64,000 nucleotides of DNA, taken from NCBI GenBank assembly GCA_017305935.1, contig JAFKJU010000030.1:19026-83025 (forward strand). Direction: 5' to 3'. Under the pieces are notes generated by a model. The model was not told the origin of the DNA. It ran no database searches and was given only the letters and a program-made list of their open reading frames with translations. The position numbers and the translations under genes are program-made. Source of the stretch: Hyphomicrobiales bacterium. GTDB lineage: Bacteria; Pseudomonadota; Alphaproteobacteria; Rhizobiales; Rhizobiaceae. The stretch's first letter is position 1. Each line of letters starts with the position of its first letter. Shown piece by piece: positions 19,512-29,976 of this stretch.

Positions 19512-20351
19512 ATGACCGCACGTATGGACAAGCGTTTCGCCGAGCTGAAGGCCGAGAACCGCCCGGCGCTGGTCACCTATTTCATGGGCGGCGATCCCGA
19601 TTACGAGACCTCGCTGCAGATCCTGAAAGCCTTGCCGGCTGCCGGCGCCGACGTGATCGAGCTCGGCATGCCCTTCTCCGATCCGATGGCCGACGGCCCG
19701 GCGATCCAGCTCGCCGCGCAGCGCGCGCTGAAGGGGGGCCAGACGCTGGCCCGCACGCTCGATCTGGCGCGCCAGTTCCGTGAAGGGAACCAGACGACCC
19801 CGATCGTTTTGATGGGCTACTACAACCCGATCTACATCTACGGCGTCGAACGTTTCCTCGACGACGCGCTGGCTGCCGGCATCGACGGCCTGATCGTCGT
19901 CGACCTGCCGCCGGAAATGGATGACGAGCTGTGCATCCCTGCGCTCGCCAAGGGCATCAACTTCATCCGCCTGTCGACGCCGACCACCGACGACAAGCGC
20001 CTGCCGACGGTGCTGAAGAACACCTCCGGTTTCGTCTATTACGTCTCGATGAACGGCATCACCGGCTCGGCCTTGCCCGATCCGTCGCTGATTGGCGGCG
20101 CGGTCGAGCGCATCAAGGCGCATACGCCGCTGCCCGTTTGCGTCGGCTTCGGCGTCAAGACGGCCGAGCATGCCCGCCTGATCGGCGCGTCCGCCGATGG
20201 CGTCGTCGTCGGCACGGCCATCGTCGCCCAGATCGCCGGCAGCCTGTCGGCGGACGGCAAGGCATCGGCGGATACGGTCAATGCTGTCGTCACCCTCGTG
20301 CGCGGGCTTGCCAGCGGCGTACACGCCGCTCGCCCCGTTGCTGCCGAATAA
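19512..20351 (+). CDS. trpA: Tryptophan synthase alpha chain
   Basis: Releases indole from indole-3-glycerol phosphate. The 279-aa TIM barrel has the catalytic Glu and Asp in [18 protein letters not shown] (E50, D61), the NPIYIYG loop and the phosphate-binding [10 protein letters not shown] / VVGTAIV. Immediately downstream of trpB (4-nt gap). The 54-nt gap before accD contains no terminator, so trpFBA-accD-folC may be one transcript, the arrangement known in rhizobia. Confidence 0.97.
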   Translation: MTARMDKRFAELKAENRPALVTYFMGGDPDYETSLQILKALPAAGADVIELGMPFSDPMADGPAIQLAAQRALKGGQTLARTLDLARQFREGNQTTPIVLMGYYNPIYIYGVERFLDDALAAGIDGLIVVDLPPEMDDELCIPALAKGINFIRLSTPTTDDKRLPTVLKNTSGFVYYVSMNGITGSALPDPSLIGGAVERIKAHTPLPVCVGFGVKTAEHARLIGASADGVVVGTAIVAQIAGSLSADGKASADTVNAVVTLVRGLASGVHAARPVAAE

Positions 20352-20405
20352 TCCTGCCAAGAACCAAGACAGCCGATTCGGCCTGACAAATCAGGAGTGT
20401 AAATC

Positions 20406-21335
20406 GTGAACTGGATCACCAATTATGTGCGGCCGCGGATCAACTCCATGCTCGGCCGCCGTGAAGTGCCGGAAAACCTCTGGATCAAATGCCCGGAGAC
20501 CGGCGAGATGGTCTTCCACAAGGATCTGGAAGACAACAAATGGGTTATTCCCGCCTCCGGCTATCACATGAAGATGCCCGGCAAGGCGCGTCTCGACGAC
20601 CTGTTCGACGACGGGTCTTACGAATCTCTGCCGCAGCCGAAGGTGGCGCAGGATCCGCTGAAATTCCGCGATTCCAAGCGCTATATCGACCGCCTCAAGG
20701 ATAGCCGGCTCAAGACCGAGCAGGAGGATACGATCCTCGCCGGTCTCGGCAAGGTGCAGGGGTTGAAGCTCGTCGCCGTCGTGCATGAGTTCAACTTTAT
20801 CGGCGGCTCGCTCGGCATGGCCGCCGGCGAGGCGATCGTGAAGGCCTTCGAGCGGGCGATCGCCGAGAAATGCCCGCTGGTGATGTTCCCTGCCTCCGGC
20901 GGCGCGCGCATGCAGGAAGGCATCCTGTCGCTGATGCAGCTGCCGCGCACCACGGTCGCCGTCGACCTGCTCAAGGAGGCCGGCCTTCCCTATGTCGTCG
21001 TGCTGACCAACCCGACCACCGGCGGCGTCACCGCATCCTATGCGATGCTGGGCGATATTCATCTGGCCGAGCCGGGTGCGGAGATCGGCTTTGCCGGCAA
21101 GCGCGTCATCGAGCAGACCCTGCGCGAAAAGCTGCCCGAAGGTTTCCAGACCTCGGAATATCTGCTCGAACATGGTATGGTCGATATGGTGGTCAAGCGC
21201 CATGATCTCGCCGATACGCTGGCGCGGCTCCTGAAAATCCTGATGCGCGTTCCCGCCGAAACCATGCCTGTCGCAAACGGCGCTGTACCCAAGGCGCTGA
21301 ACGGCGCAAAATCGGAAGCCCAGGCCGCCGTCTGA
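20406..21335 (+). CDS. accD: Acetyl-CoA carboxylase carboxyltransferase beta subunit, zinc ribbon degenerate
   Basis: With AccA it transfers CO2 from carboxybiotin to acetyl-CoA, the first step of fatty acid synthesis. The 309-aa protein starts with GTG 20406 ([16 protein letters not shown]) and has the crotonase-fold carboxyltransferase core ([39 protein letters not shown]). The N-terminal zinc ribbon, normally C-x2-C-x15-C-x2-C, reads [12 protein letters not shown] ... VIPASGYHM: only C29 remains and the other three positions are T32, I48 and S51. Zinc binding there is therefore unlikely, though the fold around it is kept. Length and core suggest a working enzyme. Confidence 0.95.
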   Translation: MNWITNYVRPRINSMLGRREVPENLWIKCPETGEMVFHKDLEDNKWVIPASGYHMKMPGKARLDDLFDDGSYESLPQPKVAQDPLKFRDSKRYIDRLKDSRLKTEQEDTILAGLGKVQGLKLVAVVHEFNFIGGSLGMAAGEAIVKAFERAIAEKCPLVMFPASGGARMQEGILSLMQLPRTTVAVDLLKEAGLPYVVVLTNPTTGGVTASYAMLGDIHLAEPGAEIGFAGKRVIEQTLREKLPEGFQTSEYLLEHGMVDMVVKRHDLADTLARLLKILMRVPAETMPVANGAVPKALNGAKSEAQAAV

Positions 21336-21426
21336 CGGCCTGAAGCGATCGGACTTTTTGTTTGACGCAATTCCCGACACGAAACCGCTCCACACTTTCG
21401 CTGGAATTGCCTTAAGGAGACGCGGG

Positions 21427-22782
21427 ATGCTGCCCACGAACCACCCCGCATCGATGAGCGAGGCCGCCCGCGAAATCGAGGCGCTGCTGGCGCTGCATCC
21501 CAAGGGTTTCGACCTGTCGCTGGAGCGCGTCACGCGGCTGCTCGAAACGCTTGGCAATCCGCAGGACAGGCTGCCGCCGGTGATCCATGTCGCCGGCACC
21601 AACGGCAAGGGCTCGGTCACCGCCTTCTGCCGGGCGCTCCTGGAGGCGGCCGGCCTTTCCGTGCATGTCCACACCTCGCCGCATCTGGTCAACTGGCATG
21701 AGCGATACCGGATCGGCCGCAAGGGCGAACCCGGCCAACTCGTCGAGGACGCCGTCTTCGCCGATGCCGTGCGCCGCGTCGCCGCCGCCAATGGCGGCCA
21801 GCAGATCACCGTCTTCGAGATCCTCACCGCCGTCACCTTCCTGCTGTTTTCCGAACAGCCGGCCGATGTCGCGATCATCGAGGTCGGGCTCGGTGGCCGT
21901 TTCGACGCCACCAATGTCATGAAGTCCCCGGCGGTGTCGGTCATCATGCCGATCTCGCTCGACCACCAGGCCTATCTCGGCGACAGCGTCGAGCTGATCG
22001 CCGCCGAAAAGGCCGGCATCATGAAGCGCGGCGTGCCCGTGGTCATCGGCCAGCAGGAATTCGAAGCGGCGCGTGCGGTGCTGATCGAGACCGCCGAACG
22101 CCTCGGCTGCCCGCTGCAGGTTTTCGGGCAGGACTTTTTGGCCTTCGAACAATATGGCCGCCTCGTCTATCAGGACGAGAGCGGGCTGTCCGACTTGCCG
22201 CTGCCGCGCCTGCCCGGCCGGCATCAATATGCCAATGCCGCCGCCGCCATCCGCGCCGTGCGCTCGGCCGGCTTCTCGCTCACCGATACCGAGATCGAGG
22301 CGGCGATGCGTTCGGTCGAATGGCCGGCGCGGCTGCAGCGGCTGACCGACGGCGCTCTGGTCGCGGAAGCGCCCGAAGGTGCCGAAGTCTGGCTCGACGG
22401 CGGGCACAATCCCGGCGCCGGCGAGGTCATTGCCGAGGCACTGGCCGGCTTCGAGGAAAAGCAGTCGCGGCCGCTGTTCCTGATCGTCGGCATGATCAAC
22501 ACAAAGGACCCCATCGGCTATCTGCGCGCCTTTGTCGGATTGGCCGAATATGTCTTCACCGTGCCGATCCGTAACAGCGATGTCGGCATCGATCCGGTGG
22601 CGCTGGCCAGTTCCGCCTATGACGCCGGCCTCGTCGCCGAGCCGGTGTCGAGCGTGGCCGAAGCGCTCGCTGGCATTCGTCGGCTCAGCAAGCCGGACAA
22701 GGCGGCGCCGCGTATCCTCATCGGCGGCTCGCTCTATCTGGCGGGCGATGTGCTCGCCGACAACGGCACGCCGCCGACCTGA
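21427..22782 (+). CDS. folC: Bifunctional folylpolyglutamate synthase / dihydrofolate synthase
   Basis: Adds glutamate to dihydropteroate and to folates. The 451-aa Mur-ligase-fold protein carries the ATP loop HVAGTNGKGSVTAF (near residue 52), the SPHLVNWHERYRI loop, and the central DATNVM and HQAYLGDSVELIAAEKAGIMK motifs. ATG 21427 has AAGGAG a short distance upstream and matches the family start; the open frame extends to 21358 but without support. It ends with a strong terminator at 22793-22822. Fifth gene in the trpFBA-accD-folC block. Confidence 0.95.
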   Translation: MLPTNHPASMSEAAREIEALLALHPKGFDLSLERVTRLLETLGNPQDRLPPVIHVAGTNGKGSVTAFCRALLEAAGLSVHVHTSPHLVNWHERYRIGRKGEPGQLVEDAVFADAVRRVAAANGGQQITVFEILTAVTFLLFSEQPADVAIIEVGLGGRFDATNVMKSPAVSVIMPISLDHQAYLGDSVELIAAEKAGIMKRGVPVVIGQQEFEAARAVLIETAERLGCPLQVFGQDFLAFEQYGRLVYQDESGLSDLPLPRLPGRHQYANAAAAIRAVRSAGFSLTDTEIEAAMRSVEWPARLQRLTDGALVAEAPEGAEVWLDGGHNPGAGEVIAEALAGFEEKQSRPLFLIVGMINTKDPIGYLRAFVGLAEYVFTVPIRNSDVGIDPVALASSAYDAGLVAEPVSSVAEALAGIRRLSKPDKAAPRILIGGSLYLAGDVLADNGTPPT

Positions 22783-22792
22783 AAACCGATGC

Positions 22793-22822
22793 AAAAAAGC
22801 CCGGCAGAGACCGGGCTTTTTT
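22793..22822. terminator. Bidirectional intrinsic terminator between folC and trxA
   Basis: AAAAAAGCCCGG (22793-22804) pairs with CCGGGCTTTTTT (22811-22822). It lies between convergent folC and trxA and can serve both. Confidence 0.9.
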
Positions 22823-22843
22823 CATGCGGTAATGTCGGCGGTA

Positions 22844-23164
22844 TCAGGCGGCGCCGGAAATCCAGCTCGTCAGCGCGGTCTTCGGTGCGGCGCCAACCTT
22901 GATGTCGGCGACTTCGCCGCCCTTGAAGATGGCGAGCGTCGGGATCGAGCGCACGCCGAACTTGGCGGCCAGATCCGGGTTCTCGTCGATGTTCAGCTTG
23001 GCGATCTTGACCTTGCCGGCAAGCTCGGCCGAGATTTCCTCAAGGCTGGGGGCGATCATCTTGCACGGGCCGCACCATTCGGCCCAGAAATCCACGACAA
23101 CCGGTTCGGCGGAATCGAGGACTTCGGATTGGAAATTGGCGCTGTCGACTTTTACGGTAGCCAT
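22844..23164 (-). CDS. trxA: Thioredoxin TrxA
   Basis: A 106-aa thioredoxin with the redox motif WCGPC (C31, C34), cis-Pro region SIPTL and the usual fold length, acting as a general cytosolic disulfide reductant. It is preceded on the minus strand by addA (79-nt gap), so it may have its own promoter. The order addB-addA-trxA is common in Rhizobiaceae. Confidence 0.97.
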   Translation of the reverse strand: MATVKVDSANFQSEVLDSAEPVVVDFWAEWCGPCKMIAPSLEEISAELAGKVKIAKLNIDENPDLAAKFGVRSIPTLAIFKGGEVADIKVGAAPKTALTSWISGAA

Positions 23165-23243
23165 GTGCGGGCTGCTCCTTTGCGGAAGAATAGGGTCGGG
23201 TACTATGTGATCGCGGAAGCCGCGGATTTCAATGCCCTAGATG

Positions 23244-26200
23244 TCACTTTGTCTTGATGGCGGCAAGGCTGTCGTCCAGCAGTTCCGCCGGCAGCCGGAT
23301 CGCCGCCGCCGTCTCGGTATAGACCAGAACGCAATCGAATCGCTTGCCGGGATAGAGCGGCTTCAGGATCTCGCGATAGATGGCAAGCTGCGCCTTGTGC
23401 GACAACGACACCGCCCCGGCATCGGCCGGCGGCACCCGGTTGGTCTTGAAATCGACGAGGATGACGCGCTCGTTTTCGACCGCCAGCCGGTCGATGCGGC
23501 CGGAGACGGCATAATCCTGTCCGCTCAGCCTCAGCGTGCCCATCACCGAGACCTCGGCGCGGCTCGTCGGCGAAAACACCGCCTCCAGTCCGGGATGATC
23601 GAGCACGGACAGCACCGCTCGCGCCAGGCTGTCACGCTCCGCCGCCGGCCAGTAGCGCGCCGCCCGCTCCAGATAACGCTGTGCTGCCGCCGGGCGCTCC
23701 TCCGGCGGCATGTCGGGCAGGCTCTGCAACATACGGTGCGTCAGCCGCCCGCGCTCCAGCGAGCGGTCGCTGGCCTTTTTTTCGGAAAACAGCGCCGAGG
23801 GCACGATCAGGTCGTCCGCCTCGTCATCGAGAACGAGCGCGGCGCCGGAGGGGCTAAGCGGGCGCGGCAGGTAACGCTGCGGCGGCAGCGGCCGGCTGAG
23901 CGCTTCCGGCAGGCTTTCCTCCGTGCGCCGGATATCGATGCCGTCATGCTTGGCAATCGGCTTGCCGACGGTCGGTACGCGCCATGCATAACCCTGCCAT
24001 TCGCCGTCCGGCCCGGAAAAGACCTTTGGCTTGCAATGTTCGGTGTCGGCGGTCAGCGCCGTCTCGACCATCCGGTGCCAGGTGGTGCCGGGATCGCGGC
24101 TGCCGCGATAGCCACAGACGATCAGCCGGTCGGCGGCGCGCGTCAGGCCGACATAGAGAAGGCGGCGATATTCCTCCTCCGCCTGCGCCCGGATATGGGC
24201 GGTATCGGCCTCGGTCAGCGGATTGGACAGCGCCTTGACCGGCACCCAGACCGGCACCGGGCCATCCTCCCCGCCGATCATGCGGAATTTCGGCAGGTGG
24301 CTATGGTTGAACGGTTTTCCGCCGCCATCGACCAGAAAGACGACCGGCGCCTCCAGCCCCTTGGCGGCATGGACGGTCATGATGCGCACTTCGTTGCGAC
24401 CCTTGTCCTGCTCGCGCTTGACCTCGGGGGCCTCCAGCTCCAGCGTCGAGACGAAGGATTGCAGGCCGGGCAGGCCGGATTTTTCGTGGTCGAGCGCGAA
24501 GGTCAGGAATTCGTCGAGAATGTCGCTCGCCTCGCTGCCGAGCCGGGCCAAAAACTGTCGCCGCCCGCCAAGGCTGCCGAGAATCCGCGCATAGAGATCA
24601 TGTACAGAGAGCGTCCGTGACAACGTCCGGAAGGTTTTGAGCCGCTCGACGGCGGCGGCAATCGCGGCATCGTCCTCTGCCAGCCGTTGCAGATGCGCCC
24701 AGACGCCTTCGCTGTCTTCGCGCCGCGCGGCGATCTCGAAAATCGTCTCTTCGGAGAGATCGAACAGCGGGCTTTTCAGCACCGCCGACAGCGACAGGTC
24801 GTCGGCCGGCAGCAGCAGGAAACGCCCGAGCGCCAGAAGATCCTGCACGGCGATATGGCTGGTGAGTTTCAGCCGGTCGGCACCGGCCACGGGGATATTG
24901 TCGCGGCGCTTCAGCGCCCGCGTCAGCGCATTGACGAAATTGTCGCGCTTGCGCACCAGCACCAGAATGTCGCCGGCCTCGATGCGCCGCTCCACATCCT
25001 TCTCGATGACCGTATCGGTCTTGATCATCGTCTCGATGGTCGAGGCGATGCGCCGCGCGAGGATCGCGGCTGGGGCGCTTTCGGGCGTGGCGTCGAAGGG
25101 GGCAGTCCAGTCTTCCTCGGGGGCGGCCGGTTCCGGCACGATGGTCTCCCAGAGATCGACGGCGCCGGGATGTCCGATGCGGCTGGAGCGATGCACCACG
25201 GGTTCCGCCCGGGCGCTCAAGCCCCGCGCATTGTCTTCCAGCGTGAACACCTGGTCGACAGCGGCGAGCACATCCGCCGTCGAGCGGAAGGAAAGCGGCA
25301 GGCGCACCGGCGAAAATGTCTGGCCGCCGGCCCGCACCCGTCGCGCCGTCGCCTCGCTTTCCTGTGAGAAGCGCTCGGGGCGGGCGCCTTGAAAGGAATA
25401 GATCGACTGCTTTTCATCGCCGACCGCAAACAGCGTGCGACGGCCGCCCCGCGCACTGGCCCCGGAGAAAAAATCCTCGGCCAGCGACTGGATTACCGTC
25501 CATTGCACCGGGCTGGTATCCTGTGCCTCGTCGACGAGGATGTGGTCGATGCCCTGGTCGAGCTTGTAATGCACCCACGGGCCGACGCCGCTGCGGGTCA
25601 AGAGCGTTGCGGCGCGGTCGATCAGATCTTCGAAATCGAGCTGGCTGCGCACCTTCTTCAGGTCGTCGTAATCCTGATTCAGCCGCTGCGCCAACGTCAG
25701 CGCCGCGCGCGTGGCGGCGAACATGCGGATGAGGCGCAGGCGGTCGCGGCAGTTTACCACATGGCGGCGCGCCGCATCGACGGCCTCGACCAGCTCCGGC
25801 GCCGCATCCTTCATCGCCTTGGCGACCAGCGACGAATCGGCCTTCGGCTCGCCCGCCTTGGTCAGGAAAACGCCCTCCAGCAGCTCCAGCCGTCTGGCCG
25901 GATCGCGCTCTTGCGCCACCAGCCGCAGGCCATAGGCGACTTCCTGCACCTTGACGCCGCCCTTTTCGGTGGCGAGCGTCAGATAGAGGTCGAGCGTCAG
26001 CCCGGACAATCCCGGCAGCGGCCAGCAGCCGGCCAGCGCCGAGGCCTCGTCCTCATCGTCTTCCAGTCCGAAGCGGTCGCGCAGCACCCTTTCCAGCGAG
26101 CCGCCGCTCTGCTCGACCGCTTGCAAAAAGTGGCGCACGGCATTGCGGTTGGCGACGATATCGCCGAGCAGGGTTTCGAGGCCGGTATCGTCGGCAAGGT

Positions 26201-26789
26201 CGAGCACATGCGCGAAGGCTTCGGCGAGATCCGCGTCATGCTCCGCCGAGGTGGCGGTCAGCAGCGAGCGGCGGGCATCGGCGAGCAGGGTCGCGGCGGC
26301 GCGGTCGTCCAGCACGGAAAAATGCCCGGCGACATTGGCCTCCAGCGGAAACTGGTGCAGCAGCGCCTCGCAGAAGGCGTGGATGGTCTGGATCTTCAGC
26401 CCGCCCGGCGTTTCCAGCGCGCGCGCGAACAGCCGCCGCGCCTCCGCCAGCTTGAAGAGGTCGGGGGCGGCGCCCTCGATGACCTCGATGCGTTTGGCCA
26501 GTTCCTCGTCCGCCAGCGTCGCCCAGTCGGCAAGCCGCTGGAAAACGCGGTTCGACATTTCCGACGCCGCCGCCTTGGTATAGGTGAGGCAGAGGATGGC
26601 CGAGGGCCGCGCGCCCGAGAGCAGCAGGCGGATGACGCGCTGGGTCAGCACATGCGTCTTGCCGGAGCCGGCATTGGCCGAGACCCAGGCGGAGCGCTCT
26701 GGATCGGAGGCCAGCGCCTGCTGGCGGGTGGTCCAGCCGATCCAGACGCCGGGATCGTCGCCCTCGGGCAGAAGCGCGGCATCACTCAT
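23244..26789 (-). CDS. addA: Double-strand break repair helicase AddA
   Basis: AddA with AddB resects double-strand ends for RecA loading, the functional replacement of RecBCD in alphaproteobacteria. The 1181-aa UvrD-type helicase-nuclease has Walker A SANAGSGKTHV (about 37-47), CLTYTKAAASEM, DLIDRA..., DEAQDTSPVQW (motif II), SIYSFQGA (motif III), LPLSFRST, VHAAKGLEAPVVFLVD (motif V) and a C-terminal nuclease domain with ILVDFKTNR and the later QLAIYREIL. ATG 26789 overlaps addB by 8 nt; the earlier in-frame start would lie within addB. Confidence 0.97.
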   Translation of the reverse strand: MSDAALLPEGDDPGVWIGWTTRQQALASDPERSAWVSANAGSGKTHVLTQRVIRLLLSGARPSAILCLTYTKAAASEMSNRVFQRLADWATLADEELAKRIEVIEGAAPDLFKLAEARRLFARALETPGGLKIQTIHAFCEALLHQFPLEANVAGHFSVLDDRAAATLLADARRSLLTATSAEHDADLAEAFAHVLDLADDTGLETLLGDIVANRNAVRHFLQAVEQSGGSLERVLRDRFGLEDDEDEASALAGCWPLPGLSGLTLDLYLTLATEKGGVKVQEVAYGLRLVAQERDPARRLELLEGVFLTKAGEPKADSSLVAKAMKDAAPELVEAVDAARRHVVNCRDRLRLIRMFAATRAALTLAQRLNQDYDDLKKVRSQLDFEDLIDRAATLLTRSGVGPWVHYKLDQGIDHILVDEAQDTSPVQWTVIQSLAEDFFSGASARGGRRTLFAVGDEKQSIYSFQGARPERFSQESEATARRVRAGGQTFSPVRLPLSFRSTADVLAAVDQVFTLEDNARGLSARAEPVVHRSSRIGHPGAVDLWETIVPEPAAPEEDWTAPFDATPESAPAAILARRIASTIETMIKTDTVIEKDVERRIEAGDILVLVRKRDNFVNALTRALKRRDNIPVAGADRLKLTSHIAVQDLLALGRFLLLPADDLSLSAVLKSPLFDLSEETIFEIAARREDSEGVWAHLQRLAEDDAAIAAAVERLKTFRTLSRTLSVHDLYARILGSLGGRRQFLARLGSEASDILDEFLTFALDHEKSGLPGLQSFVSTLELEAPEVKREQDKGRNEVRIMTVHAAKGLEAPVVFLVDGGGKPFNHSHLPKFRMIGGEDGPVPVWVPVKALSNPLTEADTAHIRAQAEEEYRRLLYVGLTRAADRLIVCGYRGSRDPGTTWHRMVETALTADTEHCKPKVFSGPDGEWQGYAWRVPTVGKPIAKHDGIDIRRTEESLPEALSRPLPPQRYLPRPLSPSGAALVLDDEADDLIVPSALFSEKKASDRSLERGRLTHRMLQSLPDMPPEERPAAAQRYLERAARYWPAAERDSLARAVLSVLDHPGLEAVFSPTSRAEVSVMGTLRLSGQDYAVSGRIDRLAVENERVILVDFKTNRVPPADAGAVSLSHKAQLAIYREILKPLYPGKRFDCVLVYTETAAAIRLPAELLDDSLAAIKTK

Positions 26790-29700
26790 CGCCGTCCTCC
26801 TCCTGTGCTTCGGCCGTCGCCCATTCGGCGACGCGGGCCAGATGATCGTATTCGCCACCGTAATCCTGCTCGCGCATCGGCACGAGCCGGGAAACGAAGC
26901 CGCGCTCGCCGCTTTGCAGCAGGCTCACGAATTTGACGAACTGGTCCATCGCCTCCTCGGCGAGATCGATAGCCGACTTCGCATTGTTCTTGTCGCGCGC
27001 CGAAAATTCATTGTTGACCGTCTCGACATGGAAGCGGTCGCCGGGGCGCAGGCGCACATAGGTGAGTTTTTCCGGCGTCAGCGCGCCCGTCTTGCGGAAG
27101 GCACCGGCGCGCAGGGCGGCGGCTTCCAGCGCCAGCTGCGGGTCGAGCAGGGTGCGGGCCTGTTTCGGCGAGGGGTTGGAGCCGGTCTTGTAGTCGAGGA
27201 TATGGGCGCTGTCGGGTCCGGTGACGTCGATACGGTCGGCGATGCCGGTGATGTCGATGCCGACGGGCGCCACCGCCAGCCGGGCCGGAACCTCGGTGAA
27301 GGTCTTGCGGATCTCCGGCCTCCGCGCCGCTTCCCAGCGCAGGAAGGCGCGGGCAACCTCGCGAAAGCGCGGCCGCCAGACGGTATCGATATGCGCCGGC
27401 AGCTTTTCGGCGTCGAAAAGGTCGTTGAGGATGGTTTCCATGGCCCGGATGCCCTCCGGCGTGCCGGCGTCATGGCCCTCGCGGACAAAGCGGTCGACGA
27501 TGGCATGATAGAGCGTGCCCCGCTCGGAGGCGCCGGGATCGCTGTTGAAGGCATCGACGGGATCGAGCTTCAGCACCCGCCTTGCATAGACGGAATAGGG
27601 GTCGCGGCGCAGCCGCCCGACCTCGCTGAAGGAGTATTTAACCGGCTGCAACTCTTTCGGCGGCCTCGGATCGGGGCGTTTGGCCAGCGTCTGGCGCTCG
27701 CCGCGGTCGATGAGGCCGGCCCATTGGCGATAACGCTCCCCGCGCTGTTTCAGCGTCTCGGCAAACTCCTTGCCGGCCAGCGCCAGCAGCCGTTGCAGCC
27801 AGCGCGAGGCGACGGTCGGCGTCGAGCCCTGGCGCAGCGCCCGGCTGTAGATCAGTTTGCGCGTGCCGTTCGCCATCTCGAAGTCGTGGGCCAGCTGGCC
27901 GATGCGCTGCTCCGGCGGCGGCAGGCCGATTTCGGTTTTCATGGTGCGCGAGATGAATGGGTTGTTGGAGGCTTGGTCGGGCCACGAACCCTCGTTCAAC
28001 CCGCCGAGGATCAGCGTATCGACGCTTTGCAGGCGGGCTTCCAGCGTGCCGAAGATGAAGACGCGCGGATGGCTCATCGCCTTGGGTTTCACCGCCTGTC
28101 CGGTGGTGAAGGCGGCCATGATGTCGATCCATTGCGGCCCGTCCGCCTCGATCTGGCCGTCGGTCTCGACGATGCCGCGCAGCAGTTCGGCCAGCGCATC
28201 GCCGGCCTCGCCCGACCAGAGTGCGGCAAGATCGCCGCGCGCATCGGCGGCGATGGCTTCCAGAACCCGGCCGGTGCGCAAGGCCCATTCGCTGAGCGTG
28301 AAGGCTGTGGTCAGCCCGCGCCCGTCGCGGCGGCGCTTGACCAGCGCCGAGGCCAGCGGCTCGGTGGCGGCGGCGATGCGTTTGGCGAGGTCGCGCGCTT
28401 CGTCGGCGGCTGTCTCGGGCAAGGCGGTGCGCCAGCGCGGGGCGTGGCGGTCCTCGGCCAGTTCCTGGAGCCGCAGGTCGAGCAGCGGCTCCAGCGCGCC
28501 GATATCGACCTCGCTGACGCCGCCGCGCAGCGCCAGCAGCTCCAGCGCATCGACGGCACGGGCAAGTGTGTCCGGCGTCAGGCCGAAGCGGGCGAGGGGA
28601 TGTTTCAGCAGCGAGACGATGGCGACGGGATCGCCGGGGCGCAATGTTGCTTCGAGGATGAGCTGCAGCAGCGTGCCTTGCGGCGTCGCCGAGAGCGGCG
28701 TGCCGGCGGAATCGTCGGCGGTGATGCCGAAGCGGGCCAGCTCGGCGGCGACACGGCGGGCGAGCGCCCGGTCCGGAGTGATCAATGCTGCCTGCGATTC
28801 GCCATGCCGGCCCGGCTCCTCCAGCGCCAGCCTGAGCGCGATGGCGATGGCCGTCGCCTCCTCGCGCTCATTGGCGGCCTCGATCAGGGCGACGTCGGCG
28901 AAGGCTTGCGCGATGCCTTCAGGATCCAGCGCATTGCGCCATCCGCTCCAGCGGTCGGTGCTGCGCGAAGGGGCCATGGCATGCGACAGGATTTTTGCAC
29001 GCAAGGAGAGATCGGCCGATGGTTCGCCCAGCGGCAAGATATCCTCGCGCGTCAGCCCCAAGCGTTTCAGAAGCTGGAACAGGCCGAATTGCGGATGGGT
29101 GCAATGCGCCGGATCGGCCCGGCCGCCGGGCGGCAGCACGGGATCGATCTCGGCCCAGTCGGCCGCATCCATGGTCAGATCGAGACCGGGCAGCACGACG
29201 ACGCCCTGCGGCAGCTTCGCGACCGCGCCGATCAACGCGCAGGCAGCGGGGATCGAGCCGGTCGAGCCGGCGACGATCACCGGGCCGGCGGCTTGCAGAT
29301 TGGCGAGGCGCTGGGCCTCGGAACGCAGCAGCGCATTGCGGTGGCGTACATTCGAGGAACGGCCGAGTTCCTCCAGCCGGGCGGGCCAGAAGGCGCTGGC
29401 GATCTTCAGGAATTCCGTGGTCAGCTGCCACCAGAGCGCATGGTCCTGCGCCTCCAGCTTCTGCACGTCCTCCCAGTCGCGATCCTCGTTTTCCAGTGAG
29501 TCGATGAGGTCGGCAAGATCGCGGGCGAGCCAGATGGCGTCGGCGGGGCTGGCGGGCGCGACCAGCGGCGAATCCGAATGGATGTCGCGGACGATCTGCG
29601 GCAGGCGGTTGCGCCAGGCGAGAACGAGGCGGGCAAGCTCCAGCAGCCGCGCCGTGCCCGGCAGCGGCTGCGCCAGATCCATGATCACGGGCGAATCGAT

Positions 29701-29976
29701 GTCGAAATAGCCGCTATCGTCATCGGTTTCGCCAAGCGGGCGGATGACCGGCAGGATGGCCGAGCGGCCGCCAAGCAAATCGACGAATTCCGAGCGCAGC
29801 ACGCGTGCGGCGCGGCGCGTCGGCACGAAGATGGTTACCGAGGCCAGCGATAGCGGGTCGGTCTCGTCATAACGATAGCCCGGTGCCAGCCGGCCGTCGC
29901 AAAGCGCCTCGGCCAGCACGCGCAGGAAGGGCAGGCCGGGGGCGATGGTCCGGACGGGATTGGCGGCGCCCGCCAT
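26782..29976 (-). CDS. addB: Double-strand break repair protein AddB
   Basis: This is the 1064-aa partner of AddA in the alphaproteobacterial AddAB helicase-nuclease. The N-terminal part is a degenerate helicase-like domain (FVPTRRAARVLRSEFVD near 60; SIPAACALIGAVAKLPQG near 250), and the C-terminal part has a PD-(D/E)XK nuclease with HILDYKTGSNPSPKQ (near 955). No clear Walker A is seen, as expected for this clade. ATG 29976 overlaps the murU stop by one base, and the 3' end overlaps the addA start, so murU-addB-addA are translated from one message. Confidence 0.95.
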   Translation of the reverse strand: MAGAANPVRTIAPGLPFLRVLAEALCDGRLAPGYRYDETDPLSLASVTIFVPTRRAARVLRSEFVDLLGGRSAILPVIRPLGETDDDSGYFDIDSPVIMDLAQPLPGTARLLELARLVLAWRNRLPQIVRDIHSDSPLVAPASPADAIWLARDLADLIDSLENEDRDWEDVQKLEAQDHALWWQLTTEFLKIASAFWPARLEELGRSSNVRHRNALLRSEAQRLANLQAAGPVIVAGSTGSIPAACALIGAVAKLPQGVVVLPGLDLTMDAADWAEIDPVLPPGGRADPAHCTHPQFGLFQLLKRLGLTREDILPLGEPSADLSLRAKILSHAMAPSRSTDRWSGWRNALDPEGIAQAFADVALIEAANEREEATAIAIALRLALEEPGRHGESQAALITPDRALARRVAAELARFGITADDSAGTPLSATPQGTLLQLILEATLRPGDPVAIVSLLKHPLARFGLTPDTLARAVDALELLALRGGVSEVDIGALEPLLDLRLQELAEDRHAPRWRTALPETAADEARDLAKRIAAATEPLASALVKRRRDGRGLTTAFTLSEWALRTGRVLEAIAADARGDLAALWSGEAGDALAELLRGIVETDGQIEADGPQWIDIMAAFTTGQAVKPKAMSHPRVFIFGTLEARLQSVDTLILGGLNEGSWPDQASNNPFISRTMKTEIGLPPPEQRIGQLAHDFEMANGTRKLIYSRALRQGSTPTVASRWLQRLLALAGKEFAETLKQRGERYRQWAGLIDRGERQTLAKRPDPRPPKELQPVKYSFSEVGRLRRDPYSVYARRVLKLDPVDAFNSDPGASERGTLYHAIVDRFVREGHDAGTPEGIRAMETILNDLFDAEKLPAHIDTVWRPRFREVARAFLRWEAARRPEIRKTFTEVPARLAVAPVGIDITGIADRIDVTGPDSAHILDYKTGSNPSPKQARTLLDPQLALEAAALRAGAFRKTGALTPEKLTYVRLRPGDRFHVETVNNEFSARDKNNAKSAIDLAEEAMDQFVKFVSLLQSGERGFVSRLVPMREQDYGGEYDHLARVAEWATAEAQEEDGDE

